Source of the DNA: CAVZLD01 sp964522605
GTDB lineage: Bacteria; Planctomycetota; Planctomycetia; Pirellulales; Pirellulaceae
Length of the DNA: 38,756 nucleotides
Assembly (NCBI GenBank): GCA_964522605.1
Contig: CAZFWV010000028.1
Coordinates: 1 to 38,756, forward strand
Direction of reading: 5' to 3'
Shown: positions 17,423-23,731 of the stretch, piece after piece
Layout: the number at the start of each line of letters is the position of its first letter
How positions within the stretch are numbered: the stretch's first letter is position 1
The notes under the pieces: model-generated
Database searches by the model: none
Seen by the model: only the letters and a program-made list of their open reading frames with translations
What the model was told of the DNA's origin: nothing
Translations under genes and position numbers: made by a program

Positions 17423-18406
17423 TCAAGCAGCACGGTGGATCGACGGTGACGTGCTGGATGAAGGTTCGAATCCTGTCCGTGAAGCGATCGAGAACGGGCG
17501 GTGACCATCTCGCCGGTAGTAAATCCGCGCACTGACTTCGCCCAATAGTCCCAGACTTAAGAGCTGCGTACCGGCCAACAGGCAGAACACCCCCAGCAGC
17601 AAGAGCGGATTCCCCGTCATGTCGGTTTGCTGAAGACACTTCATCCCGATCACGGTGGTCAGTGCGAGCAGGCCCAATGCCAGGCAACCGGCCGCCAATC
17701 GCCCGAACAGCTTCATCGGATTCGCAAAATAGTTCTGCATGTATTTGACCGTGCAGAGATCCAGCAGCACTTGCAGCGTTCTTGAAATTCCGTATTTGCT
17801 CTTCCCGAACTGGCGCGCACGGTGATTGGTGACGATCTCGACGCAGCGAGCGCCCCGTTGGGCCGCGAGAATCGGAATGAAGCGGTGCATCTGGCCGTAC
17901 AGTTCTAACTCGTCGGCAATCTCTCGCCGTATCGCTTTGAGCGTGCAGCCCAGATCGTGGATCTCCAGCCCGGTACTCCATGCGATCAGGGCATTGGCGA
18001 TTCGCGAAGGAAGCTTGCGACTGAGCCACTTATCCTGGCGGTTCTTGCGCCATCCATGGGCCAGGTCGTAGCCTTCGTTGATTTTGGTCAACAGGAGTGG
18101 AATGTCGGCGGGGTCATTCTGCAGGTCGCCGTCCAGGGTTACCAGAACATCCCCCGTGGCGTTCTCCATGCCCGCCTGCATGGCGGCCGTCTGTCCAAAG
18201 TTGCAGCGAAGTCGAATGACTTTCACGAGCGAATCACGCTCGGCCAACGACTGCAACTCGCGCAGACTTCCGTCTGTGGATCCGTCATCGACGAAAAGGA
18301 TCTCATACGGGTCCCCCAAAGTCCGCAAGACTTCATCCAACTGTGCGTACAGCAGGGGGATATTCTCCCGTTCGTTGAAGATCGGAATGATGATGGAGAG
18401 GTTCAT
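17423..18406 (-). CDS. GT2 glycosyltransferase, polyprenyl-phosphate type (DPM1/GtrB-like)
   Basis: The 327-residue protein has a GT-A domain: N-terminal SIIIPIFNE, nucleotide-binding FVDDGSTDGS (D40-D41), GQTAAMQAGM (71-80) and the metal-binding LDGDLQNDP (D92-D94). The acceptor-side HDLGCTLKAIRR (150-161) and FGKSKYGISRT (200-210) are typical of transferases that load a sugar onto undecaprenyl or dolichyl phosphate. Two membrane helices at about 231-254 and 265-288 end the enzyme, as in GtrB and ArnC. The product would be a lipid-linked sugar on the cytoplasmic face, for cell-surface glycan or protein modification; the sugar cannot be read from the sequence. Its ATG lies inside the end of the upstream receiver-like gene (74-base overlap), which predicts coupled translation. 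The AAGG before the ATG is too close to act as a normal ribosome site. Confidence 0.93.
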   Translation of the reverse strand: MNLSIIIPIFNERENIPLLYAQLDEVLRTLGDPYEILFVDDGSTDGSLRELQSLAERDSLVKVIRLRCNFGQTAAMQAGMENATGDVLVTLDGDLQNDPADIPLLLTKINEGYDLAHGWRKNRQDKWLSRKLPSRIANALIAWSTGLEIHDLGCTLKAIRREIADELELYGQMHRFIPILAAQRGARCVEIVTNHRARQFGKSKYGISRTLQVLLDLCTVKYMQNYFANPMKLFGRLAAGCLALGLLALTTVIGMKCLQQTDMTGNPLLLLGVFCLLAGTQLLSLGLLGEVSARIYYRRDGHRPFSIASRTGFEPSSSTSPSIHRAA

Positions 18407-19265
18407 CCTTGAATTCCGTGGTGGTGATCAAGAACAATTGCGTGAGCAACAGGTGGCCGCGGTTCAGGACGTGCCGTGAACTGCGCGCTCCCAGATCTAC
18501 GAGTACATGCTGCAGGACACCCAGGTACGTTTCCAACAGGGTCGACAGCGGGACTGCCGCGCGGCGGAGCCGAGTTTGGAGCGTTGAAAGTTCTTCGGTT
18601 AGATGCCCGTGCCCCATCAGTACGTAGGCCCGCAGTAGCTGATCGAGTTCCCGCGCGAGCCAGGCCGGTTGTGCCTTGATCTGCGTGGTGACTCGGGCCG
18701 GGGGACGTGAGGCGACGAGTTCCATTTGTTCCGCCACCAGACGCATCGCTTCCTCACGCTCCAGGGATCGTTGCCGCTCGTCTCGCTGCCGCAAACGCTG
18801 GTTTTCCTCGGTCAGTCGCCCGCGCTCAACCGCCCGCGCGGTGTGCCAGAGCAACTCCCGCGCAGTCGTCCACCGAATGACCAAGTAGGCGTCCGCACCG
18901 GCCTCCAGATATTGCGTCGCGCGTAATCCATCGGGAATCTCGCCAAGCAGCAGAATCGGCAACCTCGGGTGCGCACCGGCTCGAATCGCTTCGATCAGGC
19001 GATTCGGAGGGAGCCCTTCGTCGGGCTCCTCGACCAAGACGGCATCGAATGCCCTCCGCCGAAGGACTTCTAGCCCCGCCGGCAGGCCCTCTGCCTCCTC
19101 CAGCTCTACCCGGCAAAGCCCGTCCGAACCGAAGGCCGCGGCCAGCCAGCCTTTCGGATCGATCGTGTTCCGAACATGAAGGACCGTCAGCGACGGGGGC
19201 AGCATCCCCCAGGGCGTTGTCGATCGCGGGTTGGCCGGGGAAATCAGCGGGTTATTTGGGGGCAT
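18333..19265 (-). CDS. Receiver-like (pseudo-receiver) signalling protein
   Basis: The protein is about 310 residues from the ATG at 19265; TTG 19289 and GTG 19274 are alternatives, and none has a clear ribosome site. Residues about 25-145 look like a CheY-type receiver fold: LTVLHV strand 1, FDAVLVEEPDEGLPP where the phosphorylated Asp normally sits, LPILLLGEIPDG strand 4 and GADAYLVIRW strand 5. At the phospho-acceptor position Glu replaces Asp, and the usual Thr/Ser and Lys of the switch are not obvious, so this is probably a pseudo-receiver. A charged coiled coil (about 155-185) leads to a helical C-terminal domain of unknown role (about 195-290). The gene is translationally coupled to the glycosyltransferase and may control it; this is inference. 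It could also be a very divergent active receiver. Confidence 0.68.
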   Translation of the reverse strand: MPPNNPLISPANPRSTTPWGMLPPSLTVLHVRNTIDPKGWLAAAFGSDGLCRVELEEAEGLPAGLEVLRRRAFDAVLVEEPDEGLPPNRLIEAIRAGAHPRLPILLLGEIPDGLRATQYLEAGADAYLVIRWTTARELLWHTARAVERGRLTEENQRLRQRDERQRSLEREEAMRLVAEQMELVASRPPARVTTQIKAQPAWLARELDQLLRAYVLMGHGHLTEELSTLQTRLRRAAVPLSTLLETYLGVLQHVLVDLGARSSRHVLNRGHLLLTQLFLITTTEFKDEPLHHHSDLQRTGEYPPAVRTVG

Positions 19266-19368
19266 TCGATTCACGGTGGGCAGTCCCAAGCTCGAAGATT
19301 TGGCCGCGTCTTGTATCGAATTGGCCGCCCAACGTCAACGGATGTCAACCTCGGCCGCGAGTGTGGGG

Positions 19369-19494
19369 GTATGTCCGCTTCTGCCGACGCGCGCTGCGGT
19401 CGGAACGTTCAACAGGAGGATCGTGGGGGAGTTCCGGCTCATCCGCCCCCAGGTCATTCAACGGAGACTTCACACACTCTCCGGCTCTTTCCGC
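19369..19494. repeat. Dispersed repeat family A, copy 2
   Basis: It aligns with 4249-4402 as described there. This copy is shorter and lacks the insertion after ATCGTGGGGGA. It is in the same orientation as copy 1 and also lies just upstream of a minus-strand gene. Confidence 0.8.
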
Positions 19495-19649
19495 CCTTCC
19501 GCTCCGTTGCCCCTCCGCGTCGGGGGGCATGCGGGCTGCGCCCCCGCCTCCGCTCCGCAAGAGCCTAGGGTCCTCGACCCACTTCGGCAGAGACGCCGGC
19601 ACCGGGGCGCGTTGTCGGCCGCTTGCACGAATCCAGGTTCGCTTCGCGG

Positions 19650-19669
19650 CCCCATTCGTGAGAATTCGG
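19650..19669 (+). repeat. GNRA hairpin repeat, degenerate copy
   Basis: CCCCATTC-GTGA-GAATTCGG; six of the eight stem pairs of the family remain and the GTGA loop is intact. Two mismatches suggest that this copy is decaying. Confidence 0.55.
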
Positions 19670-19753
19670 ATCCGTGCCGAAAAGCGGGAGGAACCGTTGA
19701 GCAGAGATTGGGGCTCACGGTAGGATGATGGCCCCTTTGCAGCTCTCGAACGG

Positions 19754-19790
19754 CCGGCTTCTGCGCGACAGACCGTTGAGCCGGTTTTTT
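19754..19790 (+). terminator. Weak terminator- or attenuator-like hairpin
   Basis: CCGGCT at 19754-19759 pairs with AGCCGG at 19779-19784, followed directly by six T. The stem is short and the loop is 19 bases, so stability is doubtful. No plus-strand gene precedes it, so if real it would act in the larC leader rather than end a gene. Confidence 0.25.
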
Positions 19791-19837
19791 CTCGAACGGA
19801 CAGTCCTCGATCCTCCCAACAAAAATAGGCAGATCGC

Positions 19838-21007
19838 ATGAAGACCCTTTACCTGGATTGTGCGAGCGGACTCAGCGGTGACATGATGCTCGGCGCTCTC
19901 GTCGATGCGGGGGTCGATCTGTCCGCGATCCAGTCCGGCCTCGATTCGCTTGGCTTGCCCGATTGTCGGCTGGAACGGGAAGAGGTTCGCCGACACGCTT
20001 TTCGGGCGACCAAGATTCACGTGCGCCACACGCCGGAGCACGCGCATCGCCATCTGCATCACATTACCCAGATGATTGAGGCCAGTCAGCTGACTTCGCC
20101 CCAGAAGGAACTGGCGTGTCGAATCTTCACGCGTTTGGGGGAAGCGGAAGCGAAAGTGCATGGAACGACGATTCAAAAGGTGCATTTTCATGAGGTCGGT
20201 GCGGTCGACTCGATCGCCGACATCGTGGGGGTCGCGATTGGCCTGGATCTACTCGGCGCCGAGCAGATCACCTGTTCGCCACTTCCTACCGGCTCCGGTT
20301 CGATCAACATCGCTCACGGCCAATGCAGTGTCCCGGCTCCCGCAACGGCCGAACTATTATGCGGGGTTCCTTTGGCCCCCAGTTCCGTTACGGCCGAGCT
20401 GACAACGCCCACCGGGGCAGCGATTGCCGTCACCGTTGCCCACTCCTTCGGTCCGTTGCCGCCGATGACGATTGACCGAATTGGCTACGGTGCGGGTGAC
20501 CGCGATTTCACGGAACAGGCCAATCTCGTGCGGTTGTTTGTCGGGCATCAGCTCGAGCCGGACTCGAGGCAGGCCGATCAAGTGGTTGTGCTCGAGACGA
20601 ATCTGGACAAGGTGACGGCGGAAGTCGTTGGGTATTGCGGTGAGTTGTTGATGGCGGAGGGGGCACTGGACGTTTACACGACTGCCATCCAGATGAAGAA
20701 GAATCGGCCGGCCACGAAGTTGACCGTTCTTTGTCCGGAGTCGCTGGTTACAAAGCTAGAAGCGATCCTATTCCGTGAGACGGCAACTTTGGGGGTCCGC
20801 CGATGGGTCGCCGACCGTCATATCTTGGAACGTCACAACGAGCAGATTTCGACGCCCTGGGGGGCAGTCGGCGGAAAACGGGTCGTGCTGCCCGATGGGC
20901 GAAAGTACCTCGCCCCCGAATACGAAGATTGCCGACGACTTGCCCAGCAACATAAGATACCCCTGCAGGTTGTTTTGGACGCCGCGGGACATGCGGTGCC
21001 GGACTGA
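19838..21007 (+). CDS. larC: Nickel-pincer cofactor biosynthesis protein LarC
   Basis: The 389-residue protein matches LarC (TIGR00299/DUF111) over its full length. Visible marks are the N-terminal LDCASGLSGDMMLGAL, a His-rich stretch HTPEHAHRHLHH (near 64-75) likely to bind nickel, HFHEVGAVDSIADIVG, the TPTGAAI motif, and the C-terminal ferredoxin-like domain beginning near VLETNLD. LarC inserts nickel, using CTP, into the pincer-type pyridinium cofactor of lactate racemase and its relatives. In Lactobacillus plantarum larC is split and joined by frameshifting; here it is one continuous frame. Neither larB, larE nor a LarA-type enzyme is in the window, so its partners must be elsewhere. The downstream TlpA-like gene follows after 92 bases. 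The ribosome site is weak (AGGC upstream of the ATG). Confidence 0.93.
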   Translation: MKTLYLDCASGLSGDMMLGALVDAGVDLSAIQSGLDSLGLPDCRLEREEVRRHAFRATKIHVRHTPEHAHRHLHHITQMIEASQLTSPQKELACRIFTRLGEAEAKVHGTTIQKVHFHEVGAVDSIADIVGVAIGLDLLGAEQITCSPLPTGSGSINIAHGQCSVPAPATAELLCGVPLAPSSVTAELTTPTGAAIAVTVAHSFGPLPPMTIDRIGYGAGDRDFTEQANLVRLFVGHQLEPDSRQADQVVVLETNLDKVTAEVVGYCGELLMAEGALDVYTTAIQMKKNRPATKLTVLCPESLVTKLEAILFRETATLGVRRWVADRHILERHNEQISTPWGAVGGKRVVLPDGRKYLAPEYEDCRRLAQQHKIPLQVVLDAAGHAVPD

Positions 21008-21099
21008 CCGGCAGAGCTCCTCTCGAGGGGTCACGTTTGGGCTCAGGCATCACCGGATGGCCCCTCTTCGTACTTTATCTTTGAAAGAGAGTAATCAGC

Positions 21100-22266
21100 A
21101 TGCGATGGACTTGGATGTGGCAAATTGCCGGGCTCTTCCTCCTCACTGCGACGCTGGGTTGTAATTCGTCCAGCAAGCCGGTTTCGACCGAAGAAGAAAC
21201 AACCGAAGCGGCTCCGGCAGTGTCAGCCCCGGATGATACAACGGAATTCGCTGAATTAGGGGATGTGTTGGGAGACGAGGCGAGCGAAGAGCCCGTGGAC
21301 AGCGAACAGGCGGAGCGATTGTTGCGACGCGAGTACAGCGAGCAGGTGAATCGGGCGATCACCGACGGGGACCTGCCGCAAGCGATTGCGATCCTGCAGG
21401 AAGCCCACAATCGGTTTCCGGACGACTTGGACATTGCGCTCTCCCTGATCGCCATCCGCGTGCAGCAGGACAAGTCTTGGGGAGTCGATGATTCGGCCGC
21501 CCCGGCCAGCTTCCGCCAGACGGCCGGGATGGCTCGAGAAATCCTCGGCGGGCAAGGGGAAGTCCAGGAAGAGTATCGGCGATTGTGGACCGATGCGCTC
21601 TACCACGAAGCGCGCGGGTATGCGGCGGAAGGGAATCCTGAGTCGGCCGCGGAGTCACTCCAACAGGCTTTCGAAGCCGGCTTCTTGCAGTACGGCCAAA
21701 TTGACGAAGATCCCTTCTTTGCTTCCATCCGAGACAATCCCGTGTTTCAGGAGGTTGTCCGACGGTCGACCGAAGAAGTGCGTGCTCGGTTGCGTGAAGA
21801 AGCACGTCAAGAAATTGCCGAGGCCGAATCCTTCGCCTTCGACTTTGAACTACCGGATCTGGATGCCCAGCCGGTCAAATTGGCCGACTTTCAAGGCAAG
21901 CTGCTGATTGTCGATATCTGGGGAACTTGGTGTCCACCATGCCGCATGGAAATCCCGCATTTCATCAAGCTGCGAAATGAATACGCCGACGATCTGGAGA
22001 TTGTCGGTGTCAACTACGAACAAGGTTCGCAGGACGAGGTGGTTCAGACCATTCGCGATTTCGTGACGGAGAACGGCATCAATTACGCGTGCGTTGTCGG
22101 TGATCAGGATACACAGGCACAAATCCCGGATTTCCGTGGTTTCCCCACAACGCTGCTGATCGACCGCGAAGGACAAGTTCGCCTGAAGCTCGTCGGGTAT
22201 CATCCCTATGAGAAGCTAGACGCGATTGTCACCGAGTTGATCTCCGAGGGACGCCCGGAGAGTTAA
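21100..22266 (+). CDS. TlpA-like thioredoxin-fold lipoprotein with helical N-domain
   Basis: The 388-residue protein begins with a hydrophobic signal ending in TATLGC, suggesting lipid attachment at C21; the -3 residue is Thr, so the lipobox is not canonical. A Ser/Thr/Glu-rich linker follows. Residues about 75-235 contain helical, TPR-like units (ITDGDLPQAIAILQEAHNRFPD; ARGYAAEGNPESAAESLQQAFEAGF). Residues about 248-388 form a TlpA/ResA-type thioredoxin domain: DFELPDLDAQPVKLADFQGK, the redox motif WCPPC with C278 and C281, and a cis-proline at P349 in GFPTT. Such proteins reduce disulfides outside the cytoplasm, for example during cytochrome c assembly. The start is supported by AGAGAG upstream. 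The stop is followed at once by the repeat that leads into the second gap. Confidence 0.92.
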   Translation: MRWTWMWQIAGLFLLTATLGCNSSSKPVSTEEETTEAAPAVSAPDDTTEFAELGDVLGDEASEEPVDSEQAERLLRREYSEQVNRAITDGDLPQAIAILQEAHNRFPDDLDIALSLIAIRVQQDKSWGVDDSAAPASFRQTAGMAREILGGQGEVQEEYRRLWTDALYHEARGYAAEGNPESAAESLQQAFEAGFLQYGQIDEDPFFASIRDNPVFQEVVRRSTEEVRARLREEARQEIAEAESFAFDFELPDLDAQPVKLADFQGKLLIVDIWGTWCPPCRMEIPHFIKLRNEYADDLEIVGVNYEQGSQDEVVQTIRDFVTENGINYACVVGDQDTQAQIPDFRGFPTTLLIDREGQVRLKLVGYHPYEKLDAIVTELISEGRPES

Positions 22267-22289
22267 CTCGACCGTTGCCGAGAATACAC

Positions 22290-22438
22290 TGTAGGACGGA
22301 TTGGCAATCCGTCNNNNNNNNNNNNNNNNNNNNNNNNNNNNNNNNNNNNNNNNNNNNNNNNNNNNNNNNNNNNNNNNNNNNNNNNNNNNNNNNNNNNNNN
22401 NNNNNNNNNNNNNAGGACGGATTGGCAATCCGTCCTAC
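22290..22438. repeat. GACGGATTGGCAATCCGTC repeat at gap 2
   Basis: GTAGGACGGATTGGCAATCC plus GTC lies before the second N run, and AGGACGGATTGGCAATCCGT plus CCTAC after it. The unit is a perfect palindrome apart from its GC centre. It is the same family as at 17173-17308. Confidence 0.9.
22314..22413. other. Assembly gap (100 N)
   Basis: A run of exactly 100 N set between two copies of the same palindromic repeat. The true length and content are unknown; more copies of the repeat are the likely filling. Confidence 0.99.
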
Positions 22439-22787
22439 TGAATCTACGCAATGGGAGGGTTGATGTCGCGGTCCGCCGATGCACAGATTCCTCAGCGGAT
22501 CGACGGCACAACCGTCCGTAAGGTGGGACAGATGGGTTGACCTTGGCAGCCCATCGACCCACCGGACATGCAACCTACGATGGGTGGCTCGAGCCGGATA
22601 TTCGCCATTTCTGCCTGCTGTTGAACGCGCCGTTCTACAGGCGGCCCACAATGCGGACGCGGCAGGCGATGCGGGTGGATTGTGCGGGGCGCCGTATTGT
22701 TTTAGCATCAAGGGCATTCTTGAGATTGTCCGCGAATCACCGTTTTGTACGCCGCGCCGGCATTGCGACAGTTAGGGGTATCAGAAC
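22439..22787. other. Intergenic region, 349 bp, nothing recognised
   Basis: It lies between the repeat after gap 2 and the pspA-like gene. Plus-strand frames starting at 22479 and 22537 have no ribosome site and no protein character. The promoter of the pspA-AAA block should be here; I cannot identify it with confidence. Confidence 0.55.
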
Positions 22788-23600
22788 ATGTTCAGAGCGA
22801 TTGGCCGATACTTTCGCGCTTTAGGGTATTTGGTAACGGGACGAATCGATGAAGCGAGGCGGACGCTCAGTACGAGTCCCGCGGTCGTCCAGGCAACCTA
22901 TGACCGAGTCATCGAAGAAAAGACCAAGCGGATCCATCAGTACAAGGAAGCCGTTGGTGCGATGATCGCGCAGGAAGAGAAGAAGAAGACTGCACTGAAA
23001 CGCTTAACCGAAGAAGTGACCCACCTGAAGAAGCTGCGTGATGGTGCGGCGGCGATGGCCCGCAAGGTCGTTGAACGACACAACGGAGATGTCGAGAAAG
23101 TTCGTCAGGATCCGGAATATATCAAGACCCAATCCGCCTTCAAGGATTTCAGTTCGACGTTGGCGGAAAAGGAAGCCCGCTGTGCCGAGCTGGAAGAGGA
23201 CATCAAGAACTTCAATACGAACATCGCGCAGCACAAAGTGCAACTGCAGAACCTCTTGCGCGAGATCGAGAAGATCCGATCGGAAAAGCACGAAACGGTC
23301 GCCGAGATGCTGACTGCCAAGGAAGAAAAGGAAATCGCAGATATGCTCAGTGGCATCAGCAAGGATCGGACGCACGAAGAGCTGCAGGAATTGCGCGAAG
23401 TGCGCGATCAGGCGAAGGCAACCGCGCGCGTTTCGCGCGAAATGGCTGGTGTGGACTCGAAGCGGTCCGAAGCCGAGTTTCTTGAGTACGCCTCCAAAGC
23501 CGAAGCCGACTCGGAATTCGACGCGCTGATCGGTCTGACGAAGAAGGAAGCCGATACCGATGAGCCACCGTCCGACCGAACTCGGATTCCAGAAGTGTAA
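22788..23600 (+). CDS. PspA/IM30-like coiled-coil membrane-stress protein
   Basis: The 270-residue protein is almost wholly helical and rich in Lys, Glu, Ala and Gln. A short amphipathic N-terminal helix (MFRAIGRYFRALGYLVTGR, 1-19) could sit on a membrane. It is followed by an extended heptad-bearing hairpin (about 35-110 and 115-190), and a further helix to about 250, ending in a charged tail. This layout is that of PspA/Vipp1, members of the ESCRT-III superfamily, which polymerise on damaged membrane. E. coli PspA is 222 residues, so this form is longer and its sequence divergent; another coiled-coil family remains possible. The start has AGGGG about nine bases upstream. The AAA ATPase gene follows on the same strand after 131 bases, which suggests an ESCRT-III/Vps4-like pairing; that functional link is inference. 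Confidence 0.72.
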   Translation: MFRAIGRYFRALGYLVTGRIDEARRTLSTSPAVVQATYDRVIEEKTKRIHQYKEAVGAMIAQEEKKKTALKRLTEEVTHLKKLRDGAAAMARKVVERHNGDVEKVRQDPEYIKTQSAFKDFSSTLAEKEARCAELEEDIKNFNTNIAQHKVQLQNLLREIEKIRSEKHETVAEMLTAKEEKEIADMLSGISKDRTHEELQELREVRDQAKATARVSREMAGVDSKRSEAEFLEYASKAEADSEFDALIGLTKKEADTDEPPSDRTRIPEV

Positions 23601-23728
23601 GTTTTGAAGATGCACATTTCGGCGGCACGTAGCCGGATTCATGAGAATTCGGAGGGGTCTCGTAGGCAGGACCCATTCACTCAGCCCCCGAATTCTCACG
23701 AATTCGGCTACGTGCAACTTCAAAACGT
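23601..23728. repeat. Inverted repeat filling the pspA-AAA spacer
   Basis: The left arm starts at the base after the stop codon (GTTTTGAAG) and runs to about 23656. The right arm, 23686-23726, ends in CTTCAAAAC, five bases before the next ATG. Each arm contains one copy of the GNRA hairpin family in opposite orientation: 23633-23652 (CCGGATTC-ATGA-GAATTCGG) and 23688-23707 (CCGAATTC-TCAC-GAATTCGG). The left arm carries about 13 extra bases. The element could form two small hairpins or one long one, and could attenuate transcription between the genes or protect the mRNA. Confidence 0.88.
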
Positions 23729-23731
23729 GTA

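Larger units (their letters stand above)
19266..19837. other. Divergent intergenic region, 572 bp
   Basis: It lies between the receiver-like gene (minus) and larC (plus). It holds the second copy of dispersed repeat family A (19369-19494), a degenerate copy of the GNRA hairpin family (19650-19669) and a weak terminator-like hairpin (19754-19790). Frames across it are arginine/proline-rich and give no recognisable protein. Confidence 0.65.

Noticed and set aside
17109..17532. Frames reading through the first N run
   Set aside because: They exist only because 100 N were translated as unknown residues; the same holds for frames across 22314-22413.
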